A stretch of DNA of 64,000 nt from Serratia symbiotica (GCA_900155695.1 FUHL01000001.1:434001-498000); one strand, 5' to 3'; shown: positions 1-13,942, numbered from the stretch's first letter. Notes: generated by a model not told the origin, from the letters alone. Numbers and translations are program-made.

Positions 1-183
<183 letters not shown>

Positions 184-3100
184 GGATTTGAGATACTGAC
201 TGAGTATCCTATACTATATAGCTATGCAATTTTATTTACATCATACGTCTAAGCTATGAAGATATCACTATTAATGACTAACCACCAGCACTATGGTTAG
301 TGTAAATTTTAATGTACTTTTCTAAAAAGTACAACTATTCTAGTTATTTAACACTAACTCACTGTCATCTGATTGTACGTAGCTAAATAGATAAAATATA
401 TATAAAAGTAATAGAACAAATTTGCTATGTTCAAAACGAAATAATTTATAATGTAATTATAAAACCTTATAGCGTTAATATAGCATTAACGCTCTAAATA
501 AGATAGCACGCATATTCTACTCATTAAAAAAGGTATTTTCTTAGACGAGAGATAATAGATTTTTTAACAGTCCTTACTATCCTAATCGAGTAAACATTAT
601 GCATATAACAACAATTATGATGATGTAGAGCTACAATAAAAATCTGAATAATATTATTCTGAATACTGGTATGATTATTATATCACTATTTCTAACCATT
701 AATATCACTGTAAATACCAAAATATATCAGACTATAAGATCCATCCTATAATATAGATACTACAAGCGGTATAGTTATGGTTAGTGGCAATTATCATTGT
801 ACCATGCTATTTATAAATAATGATATACTGTATTTTAAACTAGTGAAAATACTAAATATAAAATACTCTATAATATAAGTTAAAGACTTGATAATCTTTT
901 CTGGTCTACATGTAATGATACATACAATAAGATTATAAATTATATAAGTGAATCGAATATTGGCACCTGTTGTCTTTATAATTCGTGTAAATATTGTATA
1001 ATGAAGTATTTATATTTAGTAGAAGAAAGCACTATAAAGTACATATAATACACTTTAAAGTAACATACAAAGTTTTGCAAGAATAGCACTAGAAACATTA
1101 ATTTTTATGAAGAATAATTACCTATAAGTTTAGCAAACAACATCCATTATTAGTGTCTTGGCATTTCATCGCAGCGTGCGTTGATTAAAATGTATTTGCT
1201 TTATGATATAAAAATACCTAATAAGAAATTGCTTTCATAAAAATGATATAAAGATCATCTAAGATAGATTATCTTATATTAAAATAATGTACAGTTAAAT
1301 ACTAATAGTATTATATAAATTGAGTAAATTTCGATCAGTCTGGATATAGAAATTTAAATAATATGTAGTACATCTAGATTATATATCGCTATTGATAAAA
1401 ACTAAGATCCAGACCCAATTCACATAAAAGATAAATATTAAAAAATAACACCATGCAGTTATAAAGTAGATCTATTTATTTTCTTTTACTATAAAGACAA
1501 TAGTAATATTGATTTTTTTAAAAAAAGTAGCTTAAATTTAAAAAAGCAATAAGCGTCTTGCTAATGCAAGATGCATCTTGCCTTTATTGAAATTAAATGA
1601 GTAATACATTTTTAGCAATTTTCAGTGCAAGGAAGAATCAATAATTCAGCATTAAATATTATATGAACGATTGATCTTAATGAATATAGTAAGAGATGTA
1701 TGCATGGTATAGATGCTATTTTATGTTACGAGAACAAACATCATAGATGATGTTTCAAAATAGTATAGTCATTTCTCGTATCCATTGATTAATAACCATT
1801 AATAAATATATAAAGAATAAAAAATTAATAATAATCCATTAAAGATAGAAAACTGATTTTCACTGGAACAGGGGCAATATGTAATACTAGCAAATGATAC
1901 GTTTATTGCTAGGTATAAAAGAGTGGCTAGTACATTTCCAGCGTTGTGATCAACTAGCATATTTAGTGCATGAAGGCTCCTGCCAATATGCGTGCTAACG
2001 ATATAACTTATATAAGCTCGCGCTATTTTAGTAACCATGATATCTAGTCTAGCATACTAGATATATTTTTTTGTCTTGTATATAAAAATAGCCGTTTAAA
2101 TGCTATTTAAATCTATAAATAAAAAAAGTAAATGCTATAGATTCCAAGTCTCGTATATCTTTTAAGTTTGTCAGTATAATTTTAAGTTTATATTGACAAA
2201 TTTATATATTAAAATACTTTGAATTTTCTCTTGATTGATCTTTAGCACGATCTTTTTATAACTTTAATAAGTTAGGTTAAACGATCACATCGAAATACAA
2301 AAATAAAATAATCTAAATGCTATAGTATTGCAATGCGTAAGATAACATGATTTTATAAATTAAATGTGTATTACTATTATAACCAGCATTGTATAAAGAT
2401 AATGAATCAATATGAGAACATCACTGAGTAAAATTTCCTTATGGAATATGCTTAACAGAGATATCTATACGGTTAAAATGTATTGATCACTAAATACTTG
2501 TAAAATATTTGATTAGAATATTTGATTAAAAAATAAATATACCTGTCATGCAATAACAGAAGAAGAAAATTTCATTTATCAAAGTATATGTAATATCACC
2601 TTGATCCGGAAAGGATAGAAGTTTATATTAACATATAGCAAGATATGATGCTCATAGAGTGATCTTTTAATGCATTAATTGATATTTATATTTTAATAAA
2701 CAACTTTTAAATTAATTATTTTTTTTGCCTAATGCCGTTAGGCTTCGGTATATTTTATATTATTAGATAGGAACATTTTTAAGAGATTAAATATCTAAGT
2801 ATATAGAATCAGCAATTGTTTTTATAAACTCAATATTATCACATATCCATGTATATTATATTAATCATCCCATTCTCTACTTCATAGTATACCTATTAGG
2901 TAAGCACGGAGATCTAACACATAAAATCTATTTTAAAATAAATATCACATAAGATATTAGAAGATAATAAAACAACATGATTGGCCATTCGCAATTACAT
3001 CTCTATCATTCTTTTAGATCATAATTTATTATTCATGATATTGCGCTCTCTCAAATCAATTTGCTCATCCACTACAAGCGATAAATAAATATTTAATATA

Positions 3101-3685
3101 TCGACTAATAAAATGATGATATCACTTTATGTTAATCGCTCCAAAGAAGCCTTGTACTATTTTCAATAGTAATTTATAAATAAAATGTTTTTATTGTGTT
3201 TTAAGGGAATAAATATTATTTTTATTAAGTGATTCTCTTTAAGAATAATTGTAAGCGCGTAATAATAGCACAAAATACCAATTTTTATTGATACAGTACA
3301 TCATTATTGTATTATGTGGAGGTGCTAAAGGAGGTATTAGTTATTACTGCGTCTCATGGTAATTTATTATGTTAATATGTTGTTCTGGCGTTATTAGATA
3401 ATGTTTTACTAGCATGACTAATGAGTATTGTAATATAGTGTTATATTGAATGTAATGATTACTCATGACCTAGTAAATTTTTGTTATTCTGTAAAAGCTT
3501 GATACTGTAAAATGGAGTATGTGCCAACTATTTTATCGTTAATGATGAACGAACTTAAAAAATTAATCACATTGAAGTCACAACATAAATCTTATATGCT
3601 AGAATTGATTTATTCTTGCTTTTTAATAGCGTTAGGGTATAGAGATAAACTTGCGATCTTCTTCAACACATAAAAGGTAATCACT
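184..3685. other. gene-free AT-rich stretch
   Basis: About 3.5 kb without a recognisable gene. Open frames are short and none resembles a family I know; the longest (1799-2038, minus, 79 codons) reads as low-complexity hydrophobic sequence. A 53-codon frame at 3512-3673 directly before ybhL is unrecognised. The stretch holds a 13-bp tandem duplication (2504-2529) and a palindrome (1566-1581). It is best read as eroded former coding DNA. Confidence 0.7.
1553..1581. repeat. palindrome / hairpin
   Basis: GCAAGATGCATCTTGC (1566-1581) is a perfect 16-bp palindrome. The bases before it (GCGTCTTGC, 1553-1561) can alternatively pair with GCAAGATGC across a TAAT loop. The flanks add AATAA on the left and TTATT on the right. 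It may be a relic terminator; no gene lies nearby. Confidence 0.4.
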
Positions 3686-4396
3686 ATGAATCGATATCCA
3701 CGCTCTAATAGTTCCATTGTTGAACAAGCCAATAGCAGTCTTCAGGCGTATATGGCGCAAGTGTATGGCTGGATGACTTGCGGTCTCTTATTAACAGCAT
3801 TTGTTTCCTGGTATGCAGCTCAAATACCAACGATTCTTAACTTGATTTTATCTAACCAAATTATTTTTTTTGGTTTAATTATAATGCAATTAGGATTGGT
3901 ATTTATACTTTCTAGTAGAGTACATCATCTCAGTGCTACAGTTGCTACCTTTTTGTTTATGCTATATTCATCGTTAACCGGTCTAACCTTATCAAGTATC
4001 TTTATCGCGTATACATATCATTCTATAGCCAGTACTTTTGTAGTTACTGCTGGCATGTTTGGCGCGATGAGTCTATACGGATACACTACTAAACGTGATC
4101 TTAGTAATTTAGGAAGCATACTGTGTATGGCAATCATCGGTATAGTTTTAGCATCATTAATGAATATCTGGTTGAAAAGCAGTTCACTCATGTGGGTTAT
4201 TACCTATATAGGAGTGCTGGTGTTTGTTGGTCTAACTGTTTATGATACCCAAAAATTAAAGATGATAGGTGAAAAATTAAATACCAATGATAAAGATAAC
4301 TTTAGTAAGTGTGCTATTTCAGGTGCACTTACTCTTTATCTTGACGTTATAAATTTGTTTCTAATGTTGCTCCGTATTTTCGGAAATCGTCGTTAA
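3686..4396 (+). CDS. ybhL: YbhL, BI-1 (Bax inhibitor-1/TMBIM) family inner-membrane protein
   Basis: 236 residues, the same size as E. coli YbhL, and similar to it over the whole length. It opens with MNRYPRSNSSIVEQ, followed by AYMAQVYGWMT and about seven hydrophobic segments. The family-typical DTQKLK motif follows the sixth segment and the C-terminus is LRIFGNRR. An AAAGG Shine-Dalgarno sits about 8 bases before the ATG. The family forms pH- or calcium-sensitive channel-like proteins, and the function of YbhL is poorly defined. E. coli neighbours (moaE, ybhM) are absent. Survival of this gene, alone among decayed DNA, suggests it is still useful, but that is inference. Confidence 0.96.
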   Translation: MNRYPRSNSSIVEQANSSLQAYMAQVYGWMTCGLLLTAFVSWYAAQIPTILNLILSNQIIFFGLIIMQLGLVFILSSRVHHLSATVATFLFMLYSSLTGLTLSSIFIAYTYHSIASTFVVTAGMFGAMSLYGYTTKRDLSNLGSILCMAIIGIVLASLMNIWLKSSSLMWVITYIGVLVFVGLTVYDTQKLKMIGEKLNTNDKDNFSKCAISGALTLYLDVINLFLMLLRIFGNRR

Positions 4397-5173
4397 AAAT
4401 GATTAATAAATATTATTAATATTCTCTGCGATATGATGTAGTGTATGCAGCATATCGCAATTAAAAAATAAATAAACCTCAATTAAAAAATAAATAAATG
4501 GTACTTTAAGCTATAAAATAATTACTTATGGCTCAATTTATACTATATTTCATTTTAAAATATAGATCTTAGTAAATGATGTATTCGGCTATGGCATACT
4601 TTATGCTACTTATTTTGCTCTTAATAGAGATTATATTTCGTGCATTTGATGCTAATCAACAACAAGGCGTCATAAACTATGAATTTCCTCATAAAATAAA
4701 AACAAATATAAATAGAATCGTCCAGACTGGTAGATATGGTACCATCCTATTTATATATTTTTGATTCAATAATAATATTAGACGTTTTGTATAATAGAAT
4801 ATTTTTTTAAAAGTATCTTTGCAGATGTCGAATGGTTATAAACAGAATAATTTATTTGCGATTCTTTCACTCTTACTGTATTTATTGTGTTTCTGAAAAT
4901 AGCAATATTAGACGCAAATGACATATTACTAATACATTTCCACTACTATTGCCAGCTTTAATTAAGACAAAATTTTTGATTTAAATATTTTATATTTTTT
5001 ATAAACGAGTCATGTAATATTGTCTAAATTATTAGAGAAATTCTTTTAATTAGTCAATTTTAATTTATTTATATACTATAAAAAATGAAATTCATTTAAT
5101 GTATTAAAGTTATGCTTATGTTATTAGGTAGTAACCTTACTGTAATAAAGGATGTGATCCTATACGGAGAAAT
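4397..5173. other. gene-free stretch between ybhL and the rpoC terminator
   Basis: AT-rich sequence with no recognised gene. A 62-codon frame at 4576-4764 (+) has one hydrophobic stretch but no ribosome-binding site and no family I know, so I do not call it. It contains a 22-bp direct repeat pair at 4458-4498. Confidence 0.65.
4458..4498. repeat. two-copy tandem repeat, 22-bp period
   Basis: CAATTAAAAAATAAATAAA occurs at 4458-4476 and again at 4480-4498, separated by CCT. It is one of several similar short two-copy tandem duplications in the gene-free parts of this window. Confidence 0.8.
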
Positions 5174-5209
5174 ATAATAAACCGCCTCTATTAAATGGCG
5201 GTTTATTAT
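5174..5209 (-). terminator. Rho-independent terminator after rpoC
   Basis: A perfect 13-bp stem, ATAATAAACCGCC (5174-5186) with GGCGGTTTATTAT (5197-5209), encloses a 10-base loop 30 bases beyond the rpoC stop. On the minus strand the GC-rich core is followed by a U-rich run. It ends the rplJL-rpoBC transcription unit, the position of the terminator in E. coli. Confidence 0.85.
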
Positions 5210-5238
5210 TTCATTTATCGTTAAGAAATGCAGATGAT

Positions 5239-8200
5239 TCATCTATCGTTATCGCAGATAAGATTGCCTGCATTAAGTAATTCCGCTAAGTTAGCTGTAG
5301 CCTCTTCTGTGCTTACTTGTGGAAGCATCAGCATTTTATTCTGTGTACGATAACGTATCCTATTCTGATGATAAGCGTAACCCGTGCCAGCCGGAATTAA
5401 TCTTCCAACAATAACGTTTTCTTTTAAACCATGTAGTGCATCACGTTTGCCGGCTACAGATGCTTCCGTTAAAACACGCGTTGTTTCTTGGAACGATGCT
5501 GCAGAAATAAAAGATTCTGTCGCTAAAGAAGCTTTAGTAATTCCCAACAAATCACGTGAAAAAGTTGCTGGAATTTTTCCTTCAGCCTCAAGTTTACGGT
5601 TAGCAATCTTAACACGTGAAACCTCAGCTTGCTCTCCTTCTAAGAATTCTGTACATCCCGCACTAATAATAGTGCATTTACGTAGCATCTGACGAACAAT
5701 AACTTCGATATGTTTATCATTAATTTTAACACCTTGTAAACGGTACACTTCCTGTACTTCATTAGTAATATATCTGGTAACTGCATTTATGCCGCGTAAA
5801 CGTAGAATATCATGAGGAGATTCAGGACCATCAGATACAACGTCACCCCGTTCTACAATTTCTCCTTCAAAGACGTTAAGTTGACGCCATTTCGGAATCA
5901 TCTCTTCATAAGTGTCACTACCGTCTAAAGGAGAAATGACTAACCTACGTTTTCCTTTAGTCTCTTTGCCAAACGAAATAATTCCACTAATTTCAGCTAA
6001 GATTGCCGGTTCTTTTGGACGACGTGCTTCAAATAAATCCGCAACTCGTGGCAAACCACCAGTGATATCTTTTGTTCCTCCAGATTCTTGAGGAATACGA
6101 GCTAGAGTATCACCAGCACTGATCTGAATGCCGTCTTCTAGTTGTACGATGGCTTTTCCTGGTAAAAAATATTGAGCAGGCATATCAGTGCCAGGTATTA
6201 ATACGTCGTTGTATTTTGCATTAACAATTTTTAACGCTGGACGTAAATCTTTACCACTACCGGTACGTTCTGCACTATCTAGTACAACAATTGAAGATAA
6301 TCCAGTTAGTTCATCTGTTTGCCGAGTAATAGTTTGGCCATTAACTATATCAGAAAAACGTATAAAACCACTGACTTCACTGATAACTGGCATAGTATGT
6401 GGATCCCAGTTAGCCACTGTTTCTCCAATGCTAACTTCTGATCCGTCACCCTTATCCATTACAGCTCCGTAAGGTACTTTATAACTTTCTTTAGTCCTTC
6501 CAAACTGATCAATTAGCGTTAATTCAGTATTACGAGAAGTAATTACTAGTTTACCTACTACATTTATAACGAATTTAACATTCTTTAGCTTCAGACTACC
6601 CTTATTCTTGACCTGAATGCTAGACTCTGCTGCAGCACGTGACGCTGCACCACCGATATGAAAAGTACGCATCGTCAATTGGGTTCCTGGTTCACCAATA
6701 GATTGTGCTGCTATAACACCAATAGCTTCTCCTTTATTAATAATATGACCACGTGCTAAATCACGACCATAGCAATTTGCACAAACACCAAAGTCAGTAT
6801 CACAACTCACTACTGAACGAACTTTAACGCTATCTATTGATTTTTCTTCTAATAGATCACAATTCTGCTCATCTAGTAGAGTATTACGGGAAATCAAAAC
6901 ATCAACAGTCCCTGGCTTGATGATATCTTCTGCTATTACACGACCTAAAACACGTTCACGAAGTGTTTCTTTAACATCACCACCCTCAATAAGAGGCATC
7001 ATCAAAATGCCGTTATGCGTACCACAGTCATCTTCTGTTACTACTAAATCCTGTGCGACGTCTACTAGACGTCGAGTTAAATAACCAGAATTAGCTGTTT
7101 TTAGAGCGGTATCCGCCAATCCTTTACGCGCGCCATGCGTAGATATAAAATATTGTAACACATTTAAACCTTCACGAAAGTTGGCCGTAATTGGTGTTTC
7201 AATAATAGAACCATCTGGTTTTGCCATTAAACCACGCATACCTGCTAATTGACGAATCTGTGCGGCAGATCCACGTGCACCAGAATCAGCCATCATAAAG
7301 ATACTGTTAAAAGAAACTTGCTGTTCGACTAGGCGATCACGATTTACTACATCTTCTACAGATAAGTTTCCCATCATTGCTTGAGCAACACGTTCATTTG
7401 CTGCGGCCCAAATGTCAATCACTTTATTATAACGTTCACCTGCAGTCACTAGACCAGACTGAAACTGTTCTTGAATCTCTGCGACTTCCGTTTCGGCTTC
7501 TTCTATAATTTCTGCTTTTGCTACTGGAATAACCATGTCATCAATACCTACTGAAACACCAGAACGAGCGGCATAAGCAAAACCTGTATACATAATCTGG
7601 TCAGCAAATATAACGGTTGCCTTTAAGCCTAAGAGGCGATAACATGTATTTAGCATTTTAGAAATCGCTTTCTTACCGAGAGTCTGATTCACAATTAAAT
7701 AAGGCATGCCTTTTGGCACAATCATCCATAGAATAGCTCGTCCAATCGTAGTGTCAATGATACTAGTTTTGGTTGTCCATTCACCCTCATCGTTTTTAAT
7801 TTCTTCAGTAATACGTACTTTTACTCGTGCATGCAGTGACGCTAGACCTGCACGGTAAACACGTTCAGCTTCTTTTGAACCACTTAATAACATGCCTTCA
7901 CCTTTTGCATTAATACAATCGCGAGACATGTAATATAGACCTAACACCACGTCTTGTGAGGGGACAATTATTGGCTCCCCATTCGCTGGTGATAATATAT
8001 TGTTAGTAGACATCATGAGCGCACGTGCTTCTAACTGGGCTTCAAGCGTTAGCGGTACATGTACAGCCATTTGGTCACCGTCAAAATCAGCGTTATATGC
8101 TGCACAAACTAGAGGATGTAATTGAATTGCTTTACCCTCAATTAGCACAGGTTCAAATGCTTGAATACCTAGACGATGTAGTGTTGGTGCTCGATTCAGC

Positions 8201-9465
8201 AAGACTGGGTGTTCACGAATTACTTCGTCTAGAATATCCCATACTACAGCTTCTTCTCGCTCTACCATTTTTTTAGAAGCTTTGATAGTAGTAGCTAAAC
8301 CACGCAATTCTAATTTACTATATATGAAAGGTTTAAATAATTCTAACGCCATTTTCTTTGGTAAGCCGCACTGATGTAAACGTAAATAAGGGCCCACGGT
8401 AATGACAGAACGGCCAGAATAATCAACACGTTTACCTAATAAGTTCTGACGGAATCGACCTTGTTTACCTTTGATCATATCAGCCAAAGATTTTAGCGGA
8501 CGTTTATTCGAACCGGTGATAGCTCTACCACGACGACCGTTATCAAGTAAAGCATCTACAGCTTCTTGTAGCATACGTTTTTCATTACGTACAATTATAT
8601 CAGGCGCAGATAGATCTAGAAGACGTTTCAGACGGTTATTACGATTAATTACACGGCGGTAAAGATCATTAAGATCAGATGTTGCAAAACGACCTCCATC
8701 CAATGGCACTAGTGGTCGCAAGTCTGGAGGAAGTACTGGTAATACAGTTAAAATCATCCATTCTGGTTTATTCGCAGATTGAATAAAAGATTCTAATAAC
8801 TTGATACGTTTTGTTAGTTTTTTACGTTTAGTTTCGGAATTAATATCGTTTAACTCTTCACGTAGTTGCTCGCACTCTACTTCCAGATCTGTGTTTTTTA
8901 GCAGGGCCTGAATAGCTTCCGCGCCCATTCTGGCGTCGAATTCATCGCCAAATTCTTCTAACGCATCCATATACTGTTCTTCAGTTAATATATGACCGCG
9001 TTCAAGGTTGGTCATTCCGCCTTCAATGACTACATAGGATTCAAAATACAGTACGCGTTCGATATCACGTAGCGGCATATCTAAGAGTAATCCTATGCGT
9101 GAAGGTAAAGATTTCAAAAACCATATATGCGCAGTTGGCGAAGCTAGCTCAATATGGCCCATACGATCACGTCGTACTTTTGTTTGAGTGACTTCAACAC
9201 CACATTTTTCACAAATTACACCACGATGTTTTAATCGCTTATACTTTCCACATAGGCATTCGTAGTCTTTCACTGGACCAAAGATACGGGCACAGAAAAG
9301 ACCATCTCGCTCAGGTTTAAAGGTACGGTAGTTAATGGTTTCTGGCTTCTTAACTTCACCAAATGACCATGAACGGATCATGTCTGGCGAAGCCAGAGCA
9401 ATTTTGATTGCATCAAACTCTTCAGTTTTAGTTTGCGCTTTTAAAAATTTCAATAAGTCTTTCAC
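5239..9465 (-). CDS. rpoC: RNA polymerase subunit beta prime
   Basis: Largest core subunit of RNA polymerase, which carries the catalytic magnesium site. 1408 residues from a GTG at 9465, against 1407 in E. coli. The N-terminus [20 protein letters not shown] matches the family exactly, and AGGAG lies 9 bases before the GTG. The open frame runs 29 codons further upstream, but that extension has no counterpart in the family. Visible motifs are the zinc-binding cysteines near residues 70-88 ([14 protein letters not shown]), the catalytic NADFDGD at about residue 460, and a second cysteine cluster ([15 protein letters not shown]). It lies 118 bases after rpoB and is followed by a strong terminator. 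A partial inverted copy lies at the left edge of the window. Confidence 0.99.
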   Translation of the reverse strand: MKDLLKFLKAQTKTEEFDAIKIALASPDMIRSWSFGEVKKPETINYRTFKPERDGLFCARIFGPVKDYECLCGKYKRLKHRGVICEKCGVEVTQTKVRRDRMGHIELASPTAHIWFLKSLPSRIGLLLDMPLRDIERVLYFESYVVIEGGMTNLERGHILTEEQYMDALEEFGDEFDARMGAEAIQALLKNTDLEVECEQLREELNDINSETKRKKLTKRIKLLESFIQSANKPEWMILTVLPVLPPDLRPLVPLDGGRFATSDLNDLYRRVINRNNRLKRLLDLSAPDIIVRNEKRMLQEAVDALLDNGRRGRAITGSNKRPLKSLADMIKGKQGRFRQNLLGKRVDYSGRSVITVGPYLRLHQCGLPKKMALELFKPFIYSKLELRGLATTIKASKKMVEREEAVVWDILDEVIREHPVLLNRAPTLHRLGIQAFEPVLIEGKAIQLHPLVCAAYNADFDGDQMAVHVPLTLEAQLEARALMMSTNNILSPANGEPIIVPSQDVVLGLYYMSRDCINAKGEGMLLSGSKEAERVYRAGLASLHARVKVRITEEIKNDEGEWTTKTSIIDTTIGRAILWMIVPKGMPYLIVNQTLGKKAISKMLNTCYRLLGLKATVIFADQIMYTGFAYAARSGVSVGIDDMVIPVAKAEIIEEAETEVAEIQEQFQSGLVTAGERYNKVIDIWAAANERVAQAMMGNLSVEDVVNRDRLVEQQVSFNSIFMMADSGARGSAAQIRQLAGMRGLMAKPDGSIIETPITANFREGLNVLQYFISTHGARKGLADTALKTANSGYLTRRLVDVAQDLVVTEDDCGTHNGILMMPLIEGGDVKETLRERVLGRVIAEDIIKPGTVDVLISRNTLLDEQNCDLLEEKSIDSVKVRSVVSCDTDFGVCANCYGRDLARGHIINKGEAIGVIAAQSIGEPGTQLTMRTFHIGGAASRAAAESSIQVKNKGSLKLKNVKFVINVVGKLVITSRNTELTLIDQFGRTKESYKVPYGAVMDKGDGSEVSIGETVANWDPHTMPVISEVSGFIRFSDIVNGQTITRQTDELTGLSSIVVLDSAERTGSGKDLRPALKIVNAKYNDVLIPGTDMPAQYFLPGKAIVQLEDGIQISAGDTLARIPQESGGTKDITGGLPRVADLFEARRPKEPAILAEISGIISFGKETKGKRRLVISPLDGSDTYEEMIPKWRQLNVFEGEIVERGDVVSDGPESPHDILRLRGINAVTRYITNEVQEVYRLQGVKINDKHIEVIVRQMLRKCTIISAGCTEFLEGEQAEVSRVKIANRKLEAEGKIPATFSRDLLGITKASLATESFISAASFQETTRVLTEASVAGKRDALHGLKENVIVGRLIPAGTGYAYHQNRIRYRTQNKMLMLPQVSTEEATANLAELLNAGNLICDNDR

Positions 9466-9583
9466 GGATTGGCTCCTGTCGGAGTTAAACCTGTTAGGCA
9501 TCAAAACAATAGTTGATACCCGTGTGACCTGAATAATCACCATGAGCCCCATAAGGCCGGGGGGGAGAGTAGCTTAAAAACGA

Positions 9584-12500
9584 TCACTCATCTTCTAGCT
9601 CGATATTAATACCAAGTGAACGGATTTCCTTTAATAATACATTGAAGGATTCTGGCATAGCTGGTTCCATACGGTGATCACCACCCACGATATTTTTATA
9701 CATCTTGGTACGGCCATTAACGTCATCTGACTTAACAGTAAGCATTTCTTGTAAAGTATAAGCTGCGCCATAGGCTTCTAGTGCCCATACTTCCATCTCA
9801 CCAAAGCGTTGACCACCAAATTGGGCCTTACCACCTAGTGGTTGTTGTGTCACTAAACTATACGATCCTGTTGAGCGAGCATGCATTTTATCATCAACTA
9901 AGTGATTCAATTTCATCATGTACATGTAACCAACAGTAACTTCGCGTTCGAATTCTTCTCCAGTGCGACCATCATATAGCTTAATTTGACCGGAAGTAGG
10001 GATCCCACTTATTTCTAATAGTTTTTTAATTTCTGTTTCTTTTGCACCATCAAATACCGGTGTTGCAATTGGCATTCCTTTTTTTAAGTTCTCTGCCAAA
10101 CGCAAGACTTCATCATCAGTGAAAGTATTCAGGTCAACTTTATGGCAAACGTTATCTCCTAGATTATAGGCCTTTTGTATAAATTCACGTAGCTTAGTTA
10201 TTGCCTGTTGCTGTTGAAGCATTTTGTTAATCTTATCACCAATACCTTTAGCAGCCATACCAAGATGGGTTTCCAGAATTTGGCCAATATTCATCCGTGA
10301 CGGAACACCCAATGGATTTAATACAATATCTACTGGTATACCATGTTCATCGTAAGGCATATCTTCAATTGGATTAATCTTAGAAATCACACCTTTATTA
10401 CCATGTCGACCTGCCATCTTATCACCTGGTTGAATTTGACGTTTCACTGCCAAGTAGACCTTAATGATTTTTAGCACGCCGGGGGCTAAATCATCGCCTT
10501 GAGTAATCTTGCGACGTTTAGCGTCAAGTTTCTTCTCAAAATCGGATTTGAGTTCATTATATTGTTCTGATAACTGTTCCAGTTGATTTTGCTTCTCTTC
10601 CTCATTTAAGCTCAGTTCTAGCCAGCGATTACGCGGGCGTCGATTTAATTTTTCAATTTCAATACCACCAGCAACCAGTACAGCACGGATACGTGAAAAT
10701 AGACCTGCTTCTAAAATCTGTAATTCTTCAGTTAGATCTTTCTTGACCTGTTTAAGCTGCATTTCTTCAATTTCTAATGCACGTTTGTCTTTTTCGACAC
10801 CATCACGTGTAAACACTTGTACATCAATAATTGTACCAGATACCCCGTTAGGAACACGCAGTGAAGAATCTTTAACGTCAGAAGCTTTTTCTCCAAAAAT
10901 TGCACGTAAAAGTTTTTCTTCTGGCGTTAGTTGTGTTTCACCTTTTGGTGTTACCTTACCAACAAGGATATCGCTACCGGTGACTTCCGCACCAATATAC
11001 ACAATTCCAGATTTATCAAGCTTAGAGAGGGCAGCTTCACCTACATTAGGAATATCAGCAGTAATCTCTTCTGGTCCTAACTTTGTATCACGAGATATAC
11101 ATGCCAGTTCTTGAATATGGATCGTCGTAAACCGATCTTCCTGCACTGCACGTTCGGAGAGCAATATAGAATCTTCAAAGTTATAACCATTCCACGGCAT
11201 AAAGGCCACACGCATATTTTGTCCAAGCGCTAGCTCACCAAGATCTGTAGATGGCCCATCTGCTAATACATCACCGCACTCAATGGGATCACTTAGATTC
11301 ACACAAGGTATTTGATTGATACACGTATTCTGATTGGAACGTGTATACTTTGTTAGATTATATATATCAATACCTGCTTCACCAGGACACATTTCCTCTT
11401 CGTTCACTTTAATGACAATACGAGAGGCATCTACGTACTGAATGATACCACCTCTTTTAGCTACAACGGTAACACCTGAATCCACTGCTACAGCACGTTC
11501 CATACCAGTACCAACTAACGGTTTATCTGCACGCAAAGTTGGCACTGCCTGACGCTGCATATTTGCACCCATTAATGCTCGATTAGCATCATCATGTTCC
11601 AGAAATGGTATTAGCGAGGCACCAACAGAGACAATCTGTTGAGTAGATACATCCATGTAGTGAATCTGATCGCGGTTAAATAGGCTTGATTCTCCTTTGT
11701 TACGACAGGTCACTAAATCTTCAATAAAGCGGCTATTATTGTCCAAGTTAGAGTTAGCCTGCGCGATAACAAAGTTGCCCTCTTCAATAGCAGATAAATA
11801 ATTAATTTCATCAGTTACAATACCTTTATGTACACGACGGTATGGAGTTTCCAGGAAACCATAATTGTTTGTTTGTGCATATACAGATAAGGAATTGATT
11901 AAACCGATATTTGGACCCTCTGGTGTCTCTATTGGGCATACTCGTCCATAGTGCGTTGGGTGTACATCTCTAACTTCAAAACCTGCACGTTCTCGTGTCA
12001 AACCACCTGGACCAAGTGCAGAAATACGACGTTTATGTGTAATCTCAGATAATGGATTATTTTGGTCCATAAATTGTGAGAGCTGGCTCGATCCAAAAAA
12101 TTCTTTAACAGCTGCAGAAATAGGTTTAGCATTGATCATGTCTTGAGGCATTAAAGTGTCTAAGTCACCTAGAGAGAGGCGTTCTTTAACTGCTCGTTCC
12201 ACACGTACCAGACCAACACGGAACTGATTTTCAGCCATCTCACCAACAGAACGAATACGACGGTTCCCTAAGTGATCGATATCATCTACTTCCCCTTTAC
12301 CATTACGGATATCAATAAGTTTTTTCATTACTTCAATAATATCGTTTTTGCTTAAGATACCGGAACCTTCAATCTCATTACGCAAAAGAGAACGATTAAA
12401 TTTCATACGTCCAACTGAAGATAAATCGTATCTATCTTCAGAAAAGAACAAGTTTTCAAATAAGTTTTCGGCGGCTTCGCGAGTTGGTGGTTCACCAGGG

Positions 12501-13612
12501 CGCATCATGCGATAAATTTCTACTAGCGCGCTCAAGCGATCGATACTCGGATCAATGCGTAGAGTCTCAGAGATATAAGATCCATGATCAAGATCATTAG
12601 TGAAGAGTGTCTTAATATATTTTTGTTCTGCATGGCTTAATTTGGCTAAAAGATCTATTGATAACTCCATGTTGGCAGCACAAATTAATTCACCCGTATT
12701 CTCATCAATATAGTCCTGTGCAAGTACTTTTCCAATAATGTACTCAATTGGTACTGTAATATTAGAAATCTTATCTGTTTCAAGTTGACGAATATGCCGA
12801 GAGGTAATACGGCGCCCTTTCTCTATATAAATTCTGCCATTAGCTTCAACATCAAAAACAGCAGTTTCACCACGTAATCGCTCTGGAATAAGCTCCATTA
12901 TTAATTTATTATCACAGATCTCAAAAGTTATTTGATCAAAAAATAGATCAAGAATCTGTTCTGTACTGTAGTTCAACGCACGTAGTAAAATAGTTGCAGG
13001 CAGCTTACGACGACGATCAATGCGTACGAATAGATTATCTTTTGGATCAAATTCAAAATCTAACCATGAACCACGATATGGTATAATTCGTGCGTTATAC
13101 AATATTTTACCAGATGAGTGCGTTTTCCCCTTATCGCTATCAAAGAATACACCAGGACTACGGTGTAATTGCGATACAATAACTCGCTCAGTACCATTAA
13201 TGACAAAGGTACCGTTTTCTGTCATAAGCGGTATTTCGCCCATATAGACTTCTTGTTCCTTGATATCTTTTACTCTACCTTCTGGCGCATCGCGTTCATA
13301 GATTACTAAACGCAGTTTTACACGTAGTGGCGCAGAAAACGTTACACCACGGATCTGGCATTCTTTGACATCGAATATCGGTTCGCCAAGACAGTAACTA
13401 ACGTACTGTAGCTCCGCATTACCACTATAACTTTGTATAGGAAACACAGAATGGAAAGCCGATTCTAAGCCGTATTTTCTTTCTGGATCTTGCTTGATAA
13501 ACTTTTGAAACGAATCAATCTGGATAGCAAGGAGATAAGGTATGTCCAAAACTTGTGGACGTTTACTAAAATCCTTACGAATACGTTTTTTCTCAGTATA
13601 GGAGTAAACCAT
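9584..13612 (-). CDS. rpoB: RNA polymerase subunit beta
   Basis: Second-largest core RNA polymerase subunit and rifampicin target. 1342 residues from the ATG at 13612, the exact E. coli length. The frame extends 22 codons further upstream, but the start [15 protein letters not shown] is the family start and has AAGGA about 8 bases before it. The rifampicin region ([32 protein letters not shown]) has the wild-type sequence at the usual resistance positions that I can check by eye. The C-terminus is [11 protein letters not shown]. It is transcribed with rplJL upstream and rpoC downstream. Confidence 0.99.
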   Translation of the reverse strand: MVYSYTEKKRIRKDFSKRPQVLDIPYLLAIQIDSFQKFIKQDPERKYGLESAFHSVFPIQSYSGNAELQYVSYCLGEPIFDVKECQIRGVTFSAPLRVKLRLVIYERDAPEGRVKDIKEQEVYMGEIPLMTENGTFVINGTERVIVSQLHRSPGVFFDSDKGKTHSSGKILYNARIIPYRGSWLDFEFDPKDNLFVRIDRRRKLPATILLRALNYSTEQILDLFFDQITFEICDNKLIMELIPERLRGETAVFDVEANGRIYIEKGRRITSRHIRQLETDKISNITVPIEYIIGKVLAQDYIDENTGELICAANMELSIDLLAKLSHAEQKYIKTLFTNDLDHGSYISETLRIDPSIDRLSALVEIYRMMRPGEPPTREAAENLFENLFFSEDRYDLSSVGRMKFNRSLLRNEIEGSGILSKNDIIEVMKKLIDIRNGKGEVDDIDHLGNRRIRSVGEMAENQFRVGLVRVERAVKERLSLGDLDTLMPQDMINAKPISAAVKEFFGSSQLSQFMDQNNPLSEITHKRRISALGPGGLTRERAGFEVRDVHPTHYGRVCPIETPEGPNIGLINSLSVYAQTNNYGFLETPYRRVHKGIVTDEINYLSAIEEGNFVIAQANSNLDNNSRFIEDLVTCRNKGESSLFNRDQIHYMDVSTQQIVSVGASLIPFLEHDDANRALMGANMQRQAVPTLRADKPLVGTGMERAVAVDSGVTVVAKRGGIIQYVDASRIVIKVNEEEMCPGEAGIDIYNLTKYTRSNQNTCINQIPCVNLSDPIECGDVLADGPSTDLGELALGQNMRVAFMPWNGYNFEDSILLSERAVQEDRFTTIHIQELACISRDTKLGPEEITADIPNVGEAALSKLDKSGIVYIGAEVTGSDILVGKVTPKGETQLTPEEKLLRAIFGEKASDVKDSSLRVPNGVSGTIIDVQVFTRDGVEKDKRALEIEEMQLKQVKKDLTEELQILEAGLFSRIRAVLVAGGIEIEKLNRRPRNRWLELSLNEEEKQNQLEQLSEQYNELKSDFEKKLDAKRRKITQGDDLAPGVLKIIKVYLAVKRQIQPGDKMAGRHGNKGVISKINPIEDMPYDEHGIPVDIVLNPLGVPSRMNIGQILETHLGMAAKGIGDKINKMLQQQQAITKLREFIQKAYNLGDNVCHKVDLNTFTDDEVLRLAENLKKGMPIATPVFDGAKETEIKKLLEISGIPTSGQIKLYDGRTGEEFEREVTVGYMYMMKLNHLVDDKMHARSTGSYSLVTQQPLGGKAQFGGQRFGEMEVWALEAYGAAYTLQEMLTVKSDDVNGRTKMYKNIVGGDHRMEPAMPESFNVLLKEIRSLGINIELEDE

Positions 13613-13873
13613 AGGGTTCCTTAGCTTGCCAGAAAGTCGAACTAATTTGTCCGACTGAATAGGAAACAACTCATGCAATACTATTTTATCGAACGGAAAG
13701 TGGAAACACTTTCCGCAATATCTCTTTTTATCATGCTTAAATCATTTCATTGCGCTATGTGCAAGATGTAGCTACGGTGCGAAGGCAGTATATTAAGTCA
13801 TTAATAGAAAAAGATATTAGGTTTTAGCACTCGCTAAATAAATCTGAAACTTTTCTGATTCGAAACAGCACAA

Positions 13874-13905
13874 AAAGGCTGGTGATTATTCAATCACCAG
13901 CCTTT
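13874..13905 (-). terminator. attenuator hairpin between rplL and rpoB
   Basis: A perfect 14-bp stem, AAAGGCTGGTGATT (13874-13887) with its complement at 13892-13905, has a 4-base loop. On the minus strand it is followed by TTTTTG counting from the stem end. It sits 38 bases after the rplL stop. In E. coli a partial terminator at the same place lowers rpoBC expression relative to the ribosomal genes, and this element probably does the same. The remaining 330-bp rplL-rpoB gap has no gene. Confidence 0.85.
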
Positions 13906-13942
13906 AGCCTATTAAAGCAGGCTAACCTCTAAACGGTTAAGC

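Noticed and set aside
1799-2038. 79-codon open frame on the minus strand
   Set aside because: Hydrophobic but no family resemblance, no ribosome-binding site, and surrounded by eroded AT-rich DNA.
2725-2752. GCCTAA-TGCCG-TTAGGC hairpin considered as a terminator
   Set aside because: The T run precedes the stem on the plus strand and no gene lies close enough on either side, so direction and context do not fit.
3512-3673. 53-codon frame directly before ybhL
   Set aside because: Begins MEYVPTILSL, no recognisable family and no ribosome-binding site; chance or an eroded remnant.
4576-4764. 62-codon frame after ybhL
   Set aside because: No ribosome-binding site and no match to E. coli ybhM or another neighbour.
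9466-9552. 29-codon N-terminal extension of rpoC
   Set aside because: Not in the family; the GTG at 9465 has a good AGGAG and restores the E. coli start.
13613-13678. 22-codon N-terminal extension of rpoB
   Set aside because: Not in the family; the ATG at 13612 has AAGGA and gives exactly 1342 residues.
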